Source: Fomes fomentarius
Taxonomy: Eukaryota; Basidiomycota; Agaricomycetes; Polyporales; Polyporaceae
Assembly: GCA_022606135.1 (NCBI GenBank)
Contig: JABYQN010000006.1
Coordinates: forward strand, 2,914,001-2,978,000
Length of the DNA: 64,000 nucleotides
Direction: 5' to 3'
In this document: piece by piece, positions 1 through 12,288 of the stretch
Position numbering within the stretch: the stretch's first letter is position 1
Layout: every line of letters starts with the position of its first letter
Notes under the pieces: generated by a model
What the model was told of the DNA's origin: nothing
Database searches by the model: none
Seen by the model: only the letters and a program-made list of their open reading frames with translations
Translations under genes and position numbers: made by a program

Positions 1-1243
1 GAATGGTACACGGAGGCGAGGTATCCGACCTTATTTGCCAAAGCGGAAAGAGCCTCACAAGATGGGGTTGGGAAGTCAACAGGACAATGATCAGAGGAAG
101 GATGGAGTACGTTCTTTGCCAAACAATCTGGGTGTTCTAGTAATGCTCTACGGTAGGATGAGCACACGCTGCGCCACGGCACATGGTCTCTACAGAGCAT
201 TACACCGCGCAGTGTCCAGACGTAGTGTCAGCGTCCACTCGGAGATGGAAAAGTTGACTCGGACGTTCTGACCCTGTTGTGCATCCGATGCCCTGCCAAA
301 CCAATCATTCACAGTGGTATTCGATCCGATCGGGTAGGCATCTAAAATTTGAAGCCCCACTTTGCGATCCGCTCACTGTCAATTCCCAAACCATCGAGTT
401 TCTAGCAACACACTTACCTCCAAGCAGGTGGGTCCATGCCTGCACACCCCAGTGCTGCTATCATTGACTACATTCGAGGGTAGTTCCTCCGAGTCACGCC
501 AGACATCTACCGCTGCTGCGCGCTGATTCATGGACTGAATCAATTGGAATCCTGCGAAATAGTCAATTCTCATACCTGGCTGCGGCGCACCCGGGCCGCG
601 CCAAAAGTGGCCACGAGGCAACGTTCAGAACTCACCAAGTCTGACAGAACAGCGACCCTGGACTTTCATAGATACTTGACACGGTTCACGGGGCAATAGA
701 ACGCCCTCACGGTGACAGGTGCGGCCAGAGTCATCGGCTACTTGCATTGGTGGTCGTGGACTGGCGCTGGTGTGTAAGCATGCTCTGTTCGAGTCTATCT
801 TCTCTCCATGAAAAGCCGGATTCAGGTCATCCATATGTCTGGCTCGAGGCTGTAGTTGGCAAACACTTCGCTCTGGCTCTACTATGCATTTTCCATTCCA
901 CCTTCCAACGGCCTCTGGCGATCACTCCTAGGATATGTCTGTCAGATAATGTCAGGCATCCTGGTCATGGGCATGCTATGGGGCCTACTTCTTATCATCG
1001 TTCTCTTCCGCCATCGGTCATCCAAAGCCTAAATTATCATGAGCTACCACTTGGGACGTGTTATACGAGAATAGCTCTCGGATGAAGATCTTGGATGATT
1101 ATGTACACACCTTTTCGCAACGGTCGTATCTCGAAGAGCGGGATATGTATCAAAGGAGACATGGGTGTGGGAAATGAACCATAGAGTACAGTACATAGGT
1201 AGATTTAGCAGATGTGTATCATAGCCATGGCAGAGCACATATA
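1..1243. other. Intergenic, no gene seen
   Basis: Short open frames occur on both strands but none shows a recognisable motif, a low-complexity coding pattern or a chain of splice-compatible exons. It is the 3' flank of the RhoGEF gene that ends at 1244. Confidence 0.6.
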
Positions 1244-4200
1244 TCATCGAATTAATCCATATTCTCGCAGTAACGTCGCCCACCTGCGAACATCCCGTCA
1301 GTATCAGTCTGACGCATGAGGCACTAGGATACTTACTGCTCGTTCTGTATCTCCAACTCCGCCATCCGCGTCTTGAGTTGTCTATCACAGACGTCAGCTC
1401 TCTCGACGAGGACAAACTGCGGCGCTAAACGTACGAGTTCTCTTGCTCCACCTTCGCCTTGCCCTGCTGAGCCTCTTTGACCTTCTTCGTCATCGCAGCC
1501 CACGCATCATCGTCCGCCAAATTTGCAGCATCGTACATGCCGTCCAGCTCTTCGTTGAAGTACTGCCATGGACCGTCAGCTCGTCGGTCATGAACGGAGA
1601 CCTGCGACGAGGGCTTCACCTGATAGAGCTCATTAACCTCTTGTTGACTGTTATTCAAGAGCTCGCTCACAACTTCGTACTGGCGCTTCCAGTTCTGCAG
1701 ACCGAGGCTGGTCTTCGCCAGCTCGTCTGTCCGCTGGGAGCGCAAGTTCAATCAGCCCATATGCGTCGATGTAGATCCACAATGCAACGCAAGTTACCTG
1801 TCGGAGCAACTGCATGAGCACCTTGATATCAGCAGCGACATCCTCCTGATTCTTGAGAGCCTGCTCGAGTTGCTGTTCAGCTTCTTCAGCATAGCCGTCA
1901 ACGGTGCGTGCGAGATCGTCTGTCTGTGAGCTTCGAGAACTGCCGTTGGACAGCAGGGATGAGGATGAGGACGATGTCTCGAACATCGTCAACACGCGCG
2001 GACGCGTCGAGCCCCCGCCTTCGTTCGTACGCCTCCCGATGGCGTTGAGCATCTCTTCGCGTCGCGCTTGCGCTTCCCTCGTCTGTAGTACTGTGAGTGA
2101 ACGTCCCTAGCATAAAGCAGCAAAACTTACTATGGGCGAAGAGTCACGTATAGGCGTTCTCTTCACAGGAGATCCCGATTCCCAGTTCGCCACCGCGGCA
2201 CGGACTGGCGAGGAGGTGGTTACTCTTTGGGTCTCGAGCCTGATTCTCTTCACTGCGCGTTGCGAAGACTCGATCTGGTACATTCATCAGTCTAGCCCTA
2301 CTCATTCGAAAGCTGCACATCACTCACGTCCGCTTTGGTGGCCTCTGCAGCGCGCTTGATCTTCAACTCGAGCTGATCGAGGTCGACATCATCATCCACC
2401 TTCAACGCCTTCGTCGAGCGGTGTCCCGACACCTTCCTCGTTGCATTCGCAAATGCGCTCTTGCCGATGGGCGAAGGCCGACGAGTTAACTGCGTCTTCC
2501 TGCCAGAGGAGCCTGGCGAGCCAGAACCAGTCGAGAGCGTGGCTACAGATGCGTTAGTGCGCACCGACGACCGCTTCTTGATCGACAGTGGCTCAATGAT
2601 ACTTGGCGGCTTCGTGCGCTCTGTCGTCTCAACGGACGCTTTGGGCGTCGTGTCTGTGTTGAGGACACTCGTCGGCTCAAACGGTTGGCGTTTGCTGCGT
2701 GGAATAGGGGTCTTGCGGTACACTTGGCGGGTCACGGCGGGGGTAGACGGGAACGGCGCATTGACGAGCGTCGTCTCCAATTCGCTGTCTAAAGCTGGAA
2801 GGTTGACCGGTGTCCTAGGTGGGCTTGTGATAGGGAGGGGTGAAGGACTCCTCGGACCCATTGGACGGCGGTCGGATCTATCAGAGGAATTGCGAGACAG
2901 AGACCTGCCATGCCGCTCAGGGCTGCCAAACAAAGGCGATTGCGCACGAATCGTTGGCGTAGTAGACCTGATAGACTTAGAGCTCTCGTAGTCATAGTCT
3001 TGCGGTGCCTCTGGGAGCGCTCGCGACATACGAGATGCCCTGGAAAGCGGCCGCAATGACGGTGGCGGCTCATCTGCGGGAATGTAAGCGGGTCATTATC
3101 AAGTAGAGCGTTAGCTTTGCATACCTTCGTAGATAGTCTCCTCGAGCGGCTCCTCTATTGCAGAGTCGTACTCATGCCCGTTCTGGTTCTGACTATTCCT
3201 CCGTGCAAGCTCAAGGCGCATCGCCAAGTCGCGCTCCGACGCGTCCACCGTGATCTCATTCCTCGACGCTGGCCTCTTACGCCCATACGAGTCCTTCTCA
3301 TACACGTTTGGTTGCGAATGCGCGCGCGTGTGCATCACCGACGGCCCCGGGCTCTCATCGTCGTCACTGTCAGGCGTACGTTCTCGATCGCTAGTGAACG
3401 GCGACTTCGCGCGCTTGACCAGTTTCTTCGCACTCCGAGACAAAGAACGCGTGCGCGAGTTCCGACTCCCCTTTGACATCGACGCTGATTGTGGTTCGTC
3501 ATCGACGGACGTTGCGGCGGACGTGGAAGATGTCCGCGAAAAGCGCGTCATACTACTTCCCGCAGTACTTGCGGTCAACGTCGAGTTGCGCGAGTCAGTG
3601 GTACGCGAGCGACGATAGCTGTTCATCGAGCCTGCAAAGAAGTCGCCCATGCTAGACCCCGGACGCGCGCCGAAGAGGTTGCGCGAGATGACATCGAGGC
3701 CGAAGATCGCTGCGCGCGAGCGGGACGCGGTCGGAGTAGTAGGACGTGAAACAGAGTTCGTCTTGAACTTGAATAATCCATACTGGTGAACTGAATCATC
3801 ACTTTGTCAGAGATGCATTCCCGACGACACATCATGAGGACATACTTGTCTGGACAATACGCTCCGGTATGCGGCTCGTCTGCATAATGTCTTCTTCCGG
3901 CTCCTCCTCGTAGCTCGAGGTTACATTGTACCGTGCAAGTTCGCCCGCCATAGGCTGGACTCTGACAACGACATACGGCCCGTCATCGCCAAACGGTAGT
4001 GCGTCTGCCACTCCTGCTTGGTCAACGTGCATGACAATCTTGGTCTGTCAGTCAGAACGAGGTGAGTTAGCAGCAGTCTCTGGACGTGGAGTCAAGCACT
4101 ACCATACCTTCTTAGGTTCCTGCAAGAAAGCAGTGCGGGTATACACGTTGAAGTACGTCCGTGCATGAGTTACATATCCGCCTCTGTTCTCCACCTCGCG

Positions 4201-5976
4201 TTCCTCACCACGAAGGACGATCGACCTCTCCCCACGCGTCCGGAAGCGCGCTTGTGCAAGCCACAGGTTGTTCAGGAACCGCTGCTTCTCGCTCTCCGTC
4301 CGCAGAGGGTCGAGGTACACTGCGGCAGGAGGGAAGACGACCGAAAGGACACGAAACTGTCTCCCACCCCATCGATCTGACTGATCGTACAGCGGATTCT
4401 CCAGAAAAACGTGGATGTCTACATCCAGTTGAGGTCATTGAGCAAACGTATGGCATTGAAGGACTTGATATGATACACACCAGCTCCGCCAACGTCGGTG
4501 GCAACTACATCTGTAACGTCTATGACTCCTTTGCATACCAATCCACTCTTCCGCATGCTCGACGGCAAGATCCCGCCTTTGACGACCTTGTCGAGCTGGT
4601 CTAGTCCGGCAAGTGCCCTGCCACTCTTCTCACTTGGTCGTTTCACGACCATGAGCTTGTCATCGAACAGGAAGAGCGTGCAATGCAGTGTAGCAGCACC
4701 AGCGGGGCCGTTTGACGAGATTGGTGCATGCGGATCTGAAGGAATGACATCCTGGACGTCGATACAGTCGACAAAATGTCGCGAATTGGAAATGAGCTGC
4801 ATAGGGAATTCGTCAATCGATGTTGACAGGCAGTGCATAATAGCCATGCGCTTCGTCTCCGCGTCCGTCTCAGCGCGCGCAATCTGACTGGCATAGTGGA
4901 TAGCCTCTTCTAGTTGTCGCCGCTGTGGGTGGTTCATAGCCATATGCTTCAGCATGGTGTTGAACATGAGGGTATATCGAGGGATGCGCTGCCATGGTTC
5001 AGCAATCAGCTCTCGAAGCCCAAACTTGTTCCTCGAATCCGTTGCTGTAGAATACTTGACGCGCTACACCAAGAATTAGATACCGCGAGATGTCGGAGCG
5101 CAGATTGACTCACCTCAATGAACTCCGCAAAGCGCGGATTCTTCTTAACCTCCTGCTCAAAGATCTTCTGAACCTCCTCGTGCTTCGCGTAGTATTGTCT
5201 GTAATTCTCGAACCCCTTCAACATCTTGAAGTGCTTCAGCGCCACATCACCAACCCCTGGACCTACGTCTTGATCCATCTTCTCCAGGTCTGCGAGGAAT
5301 GCCTCATTGACGGGTAGCAGCTGATCAATGTTCCCAAAAAGTGTCTTCGCCTCGTATGGTGCAATTATAGCGGTGCTCTTGTTCTTGGAGAAGTTGCGTA
5401 GTGGGTCTCCGTATTCGGTCTTGAGTATCCGGAGCTTCTTGACATAGTTGCGTTCAGTCGTGACAAGTTCCTTGATGATATCCGCGAGTGCGGACGTGTT
5501 GGTCATTGCGCGTCTACGCGTTGCCTGTGTACATTGGGTGCATAGGCGATAAGATAGTCATGCTCGTTACGGGATGGAATCAAGAGAACTTACTGCTCGA
5601 ACCAAGTCAGTACTTTCCTGAGATGGGGAAGATTGTATTGATGATGGTACCATATCCAGTGTTTCTCCAAGGGCACCAACAAGGTCTTGTACGTCTGCAA
5701 CGGATGGGACGGGTGAGACATTTGATCTTGTTCGACGGACATACGGCGCGAGTCTATCCCGTTTGCGGTCGCACGTACGATGTCTCAGACGATACCCAGT
5801 CATGGAGACACACCTTGAGGTAGCTCGCGACCGCTGTCCGTTCCCTCGACAACCACCCCGCAAAAAAACACGCGTCTTGTGACATTCGAACCAGCCGTTC
5901 TCGGTTTAGGGCGAGGGACGTGCTCGTCCTCCATTGCGAGTGGGACAACCTTGCGTGGAGACTGCGAGAGAGCCAT
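1244..5976 (-). CDS. RhoGEF (DH-PH) protein with Ser-rich linker and C-terminal coiled coil
   Basis: Probable guanine-nucleotide exchange factor for Rho/Cdc42 GTPases, acting in polarity and the actin cytoskeleton. The start is ATG at 5976 (MALSQSPRK). Traced exons: 5976-5814, 5694-5594, 5524-5114, 5063-4481, then from 4418 to 4108 and onwards; all these joins keep frame. The DH domain begins near 5495 (IKELVTTERNYVKKL) and its conserved last helix reads LIAEPWQRIPRYTLMFNTML near 5000. A PH-like region follows (FDDKLMVVKR near 4650; DIHVFLENP after the 4419 splice). From about 3790 to 2300 the protein is Ser/Arg/Pro-rich and probably disordered. The last exons (about 2090-1244) form a coiled coil ending LLREYGLIR-stop at 1244. 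If the intron at about 1333 were retained, the frame would stop at a TAA there. DH and PH are established families; the particular GTPase is not inferable. Confidence 0.85.
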
Positions 5977-6256
5977 GATCGTCCGAGTCGTCGCAAACAG
6001 AGAGCACAGTAGAAATTGGACAGGCGAAGACGAAGATAAATAGCACCCGCGAAGGGACAGAAGCAGGTCAGAATGCGAGAAAGGGAGCTGATAACACGCG
6101 GCCGAATAACCAACCACCTCCTCTGGGCGCTTCCATATTTGGCCTTGTTGTCCGCCCCGACGCGTCTCCCGAATCACGTGGGCGCGTTCCGCATAAAGCA
6201 CAGATATAATGCAACGCGTACAAGATTTGAGGAAGCACCTCCTGACTAGTCTACAT

Positions 6257-8819
6257 TCAGATCGAGCCGCCTCTTATCACCCCTGTTCCGGCGAGCGTGC
6301 CGGGTGCGGTACTCGAGCTAGCCTGGGGCTGGATCTCCATGTCGTCAACATCGTCCACCGCCTCTGCGCTCAGATATTTGTTCTTCTTCTTCCGACCGGA
6401 TGAGGGCGGTGGTGACTGCGCTTTCTTCGTCTTCAGGATCTCCATGATCTCTGCTGGGTATATTAACGGGAAGTGCAGCCGTCGCCTTAGACAATCCACT
6501 CACCCCCGTGCGACATTTCTTCGTAGCCCTTGATGCTACGTTTCATTGTTAACCACCGTCGCTGCAAGGAGTGCACGCTCCAGATGTTCCAGTTCTCGTC
6601 AGGAAGCAGCTTCCAGTCGATCTCTGTGTCATCCCGCACGTTCATAGAGTCGACCCTACATATCACATGTGAGCAACGACAGAATGCATTGTGCAACTTA
6701 GTAGCATACTTGTGAACGAGGATGTACGCGTCCATCGCACTCCATCGTGGACGCTCTCCTGTGTTCTTGATCTGCGGCGCAAGCGAATCCGTCCTGCCAA
6801 CAAGACGATCAGCCGCGCGCAGAACTGGACGCATCCGCGCCCCTTACCATTTTATTCTGCATTGTTGTCGGCCGCGCTTCCCACCCATCTTTTGACTCAC
6901 GACGCCCCAGAAGATGTCATTGTCTATATCCTTGCCCTGATCCACAGTCATCTCGGTGACAATTCTGGTCAGCTCCTCCTCCTCCTCCCTAGTCCACGTT
7001 CCTGGGGGAAGCTTATGATCAGACCAACTATGGTGGTAAACAAGAACAGACCGCTCACCTATACGCCGGAATTCGCGGTCTTGGAGATGGTTACGATATC
7101 GGTCACGACAATCCGAAGCCGCCCTTTGCACAATGTCGCTGATCTTCTCCCAGGACTGGCCCAGCTCTTGGACGGATCTAGGTTCGAACAAAGTAAGCAT
7201 GGTACCGTCACCCCGCATGAACTTCTCTGTATTCACCGGAGCAATAGATCATCCTCAGTCTTCGTCCATGTACCTTTCCCAGCAAACGGATGCCTAGCTC
7301 TCCGCACGTGGTGGTAGACGGCAATGATGGGTCGCAGATGCAAAGCCGAGGCTGCACCCCCGGTGTAAGCAGTTGTCACCATCGCACTGAATTGTCTCCT
7401 CACTGATTTCAGGCCAGAACGATTCGTGACCTTTCTCCTTCCCAAGCTTATTCGAGAAGATGATCTGGCTAAGCTCTTCAGGTTCGAGCCCCTGCGTCTG
7501 CAAGGACGTCCGTGAACCCCAAACCCGTGTTTGCAACCTTGACGCTACGTACCACGCGATACTGTTCAATCGCAGCATTCAACTGCGCCTCCTCCGTAGC
7601 AGAGAACTTGCCCTTCTTGTAAACCAGACCTACAAGCAGCATGTCAATTCTCCACGCACAGCGCGCGCGCATCCCATCCCGTCTTCCAGATCGACGCACC
7701 TTCAGTCTTAACCAGGTGCGCCAGCTTCGCCGCGTTCATCCACACGTTTGCGAGCATATGCGCGTGCTCTGGGTTATCATGCTGCAACGGCGCCGGCGCA
7801 CCCTGCGCACCAGCGGCGTTCTTCCCCTTCTTTTGTTTTGGCGGGCGTCCCAAGATCGCCTCAGACCCCACTGGCTGCTGCTGTACGGGTGGCCCAGGAG
7901 GCGGCTGCAGGCCGGGTGCGAACATGGGAGGTCCGTTCAGTTGCACATTCGCCGCCGCCGCCGCCTCCCCAAGAGTCTTCAATACAGTCACGACCTTCGA
8001 GATGTCAAACTCTTGCAGGCTGCGGAGGAGGTCCTCGCTTGACGCGAAGTGTAGTATGTCGGGCGGCAGGGTATTTGGGTCTGGGAAGGGCCCGGGGAAG
8101 GGCTGCCCGTGTGATGGTTGCGCATGCGGGTGAGGCCCTTGTGCTTGAGAGTGGGGAGATGGTGGTGCAGAGAAAGCGTAAGGGTCAAAGTCCGGTGGAG
8201 GGTAGGTCATGTAGTGTTGCAGCGACTGCTCGAACGGCGGTCCACCCTGTGACTGCTGCTCAGCGGCAGATGCGGCCGCCACAACAACAGACAAAAAGTC
8301 CATAGACGAAGTCGTGAGGTCCATCGGCGTTCCAGCGGGCGGTAGAGTGGGAGGTGGTCCTGCGGCAGGCTGGGGTGCAGGTGAGGGCTCCTCCTGGGCG
8401 CGCTCCTTTCCCTTGTCCTTCTTCTTCTTATTTTTCTTCGCTGCTGATACAGCAGAGGCCGTTGTCGGGTCTTCAAGTGCGCCCGCGACAAGTGTGGGAG
8501 GTTGACTGGACCCAGAGCCAGAACCAGAGCCAGAGGAAGTGGGGGTCGTCTCACCAGATATTGCGTCCCCTGCCTGCTGCACAAACGTTGCGCCTCTCGA
8601 TTCGCCATTGCCATGTTGCTTCATCGACTTTTTCTTCCGCTTTTCGTCCCCACCCTCGCAGTCTCCAGAACTCTGCGTTTCATCCTCCCTATGGCGCTTC
8701 GACTTCTTCTGATGTTTACCGTGCACATGAGACTGCGTGAGGCGGGCTGCATTGTTCGCGTCGCCGACGGCCTGCTGGAGGGCGCGTTGGATATCGTCGG
8801 ACAGCGAGGTCGATGCCAT
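6257..8819 (-). CDS. Myb/SANT DNA-binding protein, REB1/TTF1-like
   Basis: Likely a nuclear Myb-type DNA-binding factor of the fungal Reb1 / mammalian TTF1 family, which binds rDNA terminator or promoter sites. The start is ATG at 8819 (MASTSLSDDIQRALQQAV) and the first exon runs to 7700, where GAAG/GTGCGT is spliced to GTCTGGTTTACAAG, giving HLVKTEGLVYKKGKFSATEE. The N-terminal 370 residues are low-complexity (Lys-rich, then Pro/Gly/Gln-rich). Several Myb-like repeats follow: GKFSATEEAQLNAAIEQYR near 7600, GTWTKTEDDLLL near 7250, SWEKISDIV...DCRDRYRNHL near 7120, and GTWTREEEEELTRIV near 7000 with RGRQQCRIKW near 6850. A final basic/acid tail (SSGRKKKNKYLSAEAVDDVDD) ends at 6257. The spacing of repeats resembles Reb1, but target and function are inferred. 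Confidence 0.8.
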
Positions 8820-9048
8820 GGTCGGGACCGCGTCGGGAGATGCGCCTGCGCGTTGCTTTAGGGCGGGTCAGGAATGGAGTTGAGGGGAGGCAAGTTCGCG
8901 TCAAGCGCCCGTAGTGTGGCAGGCTGCGGCTTACGCAAGATTCGGAACTCTAATAGCGAACCCTGTACACCGTACATACTCCTAGTATCCCATATATCCG
9001 CCATAAATCCATCCATCAACAAACCCATGACACCTCGCACTATGCAAA
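8820..9048. promoter_or_regulatory. Promoter region of the REB1-like gene and 3' end of the aminotransferase gene
   Basis: A 229-base gap between two minus-strand genes. It must hold both the 3' end of the upstream aminotransferase and the promoter of the Myb gene. I see no clear TATA box. Confidence 0.4.
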
Positions 9049-12000
9049 CTACTGCTGGAAGAAATCGCGCATGACTTGACCGAAGATCTGCACGGCCTTG
9101 TTCATGTCCTTTTGCTAATCACACACCACATTAAGATCAGCCGCCATCGAACATGGAACATGAAGTAATACAATAACGAATGCCTCACCGATGCAAAGCT
9201 GAAGCTGATACGGAAGTGGCCTTCAACGGGCTTGACATCATCCTCATCCGAAGCAAAGTAGCGGCCGGGTCCAATGAGGACCCCAGCCTTTGCAATGGCG
9301 ATCCACAGTTTGACTTCCGGAGTCTCCTCTTCATCAGGCTCGAACTCCGGCGCATTCTCGAAATGAATCTTCAGCCAGAGAAACATGCCGCTAGTCGGGG
9401 CTACAAGGCTGAACAGCGGCTTCTCGCCAAAGCCGCGGAGCTTCTCCGACAGGTCGTTCGAGCCGTGCTTAGCCTTAGCAAAGGCGGTGTACACGGTACA
9501 GCCCTTCCACGAGCCAGCCGTGCCTAGGGACATGCGCAGGTGAAACTCGTCGTGGAGTGCGTCGATAAAGAAGTCGCGACGGGCCTTGTACTGCACGGCC
9601 AAGCCTGAATCATGGTCAGCGGAACGTAGTTAGTGTGGTGTGCATATAAGAGTTGAGCCTGCGTACCCTGCAGCCATCTGATGTAGCCGTCATACCCCCA
9701 GGTAGTCAACAGTCGGGCAATGAGAGACTAGACAGCAGCGACCATCGTATGAGCACACACGCGCTGGCCATGGTGTATGTTAGGTTTAGAAAGCTGACGC
9801 ACCTGGCCGAATCCGCAGGGAGCCTGGGCCGACGTCTCGCCGGCGCGCTCAAGTCGTTCCGCGAAGCGTGGGTTGCAAGTGAACCAGCCGAGGCGAGCCC
9901 CGGGTGCAATAGTCTGCAACCACGTGAGCAGAATCCGGTGAGTGCAGGTTTCAGTACACTACTCGCCTTGGAGAACGTGTCCAGACGGATGACTCGGCCC
10001 TGGTAGTCTAGCCTGGATGGTAAAGGGTAAATTGAACAGCCATTGGGTAACGGGAACAAGTGCACATACTTCAGATAGCTCGGTTCGAGGTTGGCAAGCC
10101 AGCCCTCCGGATCAGCGTGCGCAGCCTGCGACGCGCGTTCGGACTTGGGAACGTATGATCCCATTTGCAGGAAGTAGTAAGGATCATCTTCCACAATAAT
10201 TATATCTGTGTTCAATCCGGCATTCTAGAGTCAGCACTGGGCTATGTCAACCGAGAACCATAGGTGATTTCGCAGAGTCCTGTTCCGCGTAAATATGATA
10301 TTCAAAGCGAGACCCACGACTACGGGGAGCGAGGACTTCGCCTCGAGCAGAGCATATATGACATCGGCGGTGCGTGGTGTACTCGACCATGGTCCTACGC
10401 AAACTCATGTCCGGGATGCAGCGTAATTGACAGTGGGTTCAATCAGGGCATCGCTTCAAGCCCTTCCCGTGTCAGCCACAACCCTGCATGGCAGATGGAC
10501 ATCGATGGCACTATGGCGTCGGGGGCGGAGAGTGGAACGAGAAGGACGGGGTTTCTCATGTGTGATCGTAAAACTACGACCGAGGAACCGTACGTCAGAG
10601 GAGCTTAGAATAAGGCTCCCCCTAGTTCCTCGTCACACCACCCCTGTGTCTCATGCACTGCACCGAAGGACCTTTGGAAGCAAGAAGTACTGCCACTCGC
10701 GAGCACGGCCAAGTCCCGGGTACGTAACAAAAACTCACCATATTCCACGCATATGTCATAGATCTCCTTCTTCCTGTCCAGGCCCGTGGTCTAAATCGTA
10801 ATTAGCCGAGCCGAGGACAGAAGATGGAAGCAGGAAGCATACCACGCCAGTGGGGTTCTGACCGATCGGTACCGTGTACATGACATGGGGTCTAATTAAC
10901 TACGATCAGCACACGGCTCTTCCAGGACAAAGGCAATGAGCGGGGTTCTATGCTACGAACGTAGATCGAGGTGCATGGATGGCCCTCCTCAAAACCCCGA
11001 ATCCATGAATAGGTCGATGATCAACGATCTGGAAGGGAGCGGATAGTCGGACTATGCCGCCTACTGACAAGTCACGACGGGCATGAACTCATAGTGTTAT
11101 ATCACCATAAGTAAATAGCAACACCCAACTCATCATGTGTGGCAAGAGCGCTGCGAATTCGAGAGTCGCAGCGCTCTCGCCCACTAGGCAAAATCCGGAA
11201 CACAATGTCACCATCTCAACGGCTCCTAAGTATATGCGCTGGATATTGTTACCACTGTACTGTAGCTTGACGTAATGCCAATGCATATCAGAAACTCTAT
11301 CGGTCCCTCAGTTTCCGCTCGTCAAGTCTAGACAACGGCAGCCATCCGGGGACTGCGGGACGGACGGCAGAAACTGTAGATCGAACCCGTATGACGACCA
11401 TCTGTATGTAAAACACGTACCGCTTCTTGCCTCGTGCGGCTTCATCCCATCCCGCGAGAAGCTTACGGAGCTCGTCGCTCCGCATTCCTTGATCGTCCAT
11501 GGGCACGCCCACGGGATGGATGTCGTGCGGAGCGCTGCTGGCTATCGCAGACGGGTACGTCCAGTCCTCGGTGATGTACGCCTCTCCCGGGTTGCAAAGG
11601 GTCGTCACCGTTCTCGACCACCTACCGCAGCGATCGAACTCAGTACTGTCGATCTAGCTAGTGACAAGACTCGCACATACCCGTCGGTGTTGCCCGTGTG
11701 AATGAGGATCGTCCAATCCGCATAGGCAGGCTGGTATACTTGTTCCACAAAGCTTTTGATGAACTTCTGGAGCTGGGGCAGGCCGTTCGCCGTGCCGTAC
11801 TGGAGCGCAGCAGCGAGATTGACATCGTCCTTGGTAGCCGGGTACTTCGGCACCGTGATTGGACTTGTCTTTTCCTTGTGCGCACTGCCGAAGAGCTTCC
11901 ACAACCACGAGAGGCCGGATGAAGAGTTCGAGTAGCTGGTAGAGAGTGCGAAGGACTCGGGAACAAGCGCTGCGGCGCACAATGTCACTTGGCGGCGCAG

Positions 12001-12288
12001 TAGGCTGTCAGCTGTGGCACATACCGTCACCGGATATGGCAGCGAAGGGGAAGTATGCCTCGCTGGGCATGCCTGTATCCATTGTCATTTAGCATCAGTC
12101 TTCCATTCATACGAGCGTACAAGCGAAAAGAGTAGATCTGAAGTGTACGTACCACCAGCAAGGCTGATGATGTCGGGGCGTTCAATGTAGCGCGCCAAAC
12201 CCTTCAGAGGAGAAACCGCACGCGCACGTGAGAGGTCGGAAAGATGATGAGACAGGTCTACTGCCATCTGCCGCTTCTCTGGAGCCAT
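9049..12288 (-). CDS. ARO8: PLP-dependent aminotransferase class I/II, ARO8 / 2-aminoadipate type
   Basis: Fold-type I PLP enzyme that transfers amino groups between aromatic amino acids or 2-aminoadipate and 2-oxo acids (phenylalanine/tyrosine or lysine metabolism). ATG at 12288 gives MAPEKRQMAVDLSHHLSDLS, and the joined exons read IISLAGG/GMPSEAYFPFAAISG. Later hallmarks are LQYGTANGLPQLQKFI (11790), NPGEAYITEDWTYPSA (11580), MYTVPIGQNPTGV (10870), TDIIIVEDDPYYFLQ (10190), and RLDTFSK with TIAPGARLGWF, where the Lys before the splice is the PLP lysine (near 9970-9920). The C-terminal domain includes VAPTSGMFLWLKIHFE (9400) and GHFRISFSFAS (9210), ending DFFQQ-stop at 9049. Two introns, about 10228-10742 and 10900-11429, are roughly ten times normal length for this genome. 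ARO8 versus a close paralogue cannot be settled from sequence alone. Confidence 0.88.
10228..10742 (-). other. Unusually long intron in the aminotransferase gene
   Basis: The donor follows DICVEY (GTGAGTTT on the minus strand) and the acceptor CTCTAG precedes NAGLNTDIIIVEDDPYY. It contains a stop-free stretch on the plus strand at about 10264-10608, with no recognisable motif. Together with the intron at 10900-11429 it may mark old inserted DNA. Confidence 0.55.
10900..11429 (-). other. Second unusually long intron in the aminotransferase gene
   Basis: The donor GKKR/GTACGTG near 11429 and the acceptor TTAATTAG near 10900 bracket about 530 bases between two conserved enzyme motifs (KLLAGWDEAARGKKR and PHVMYTVPIGQNPTG). 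I found no terminal repeats or coding signal inside. Confidence 0.55.
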
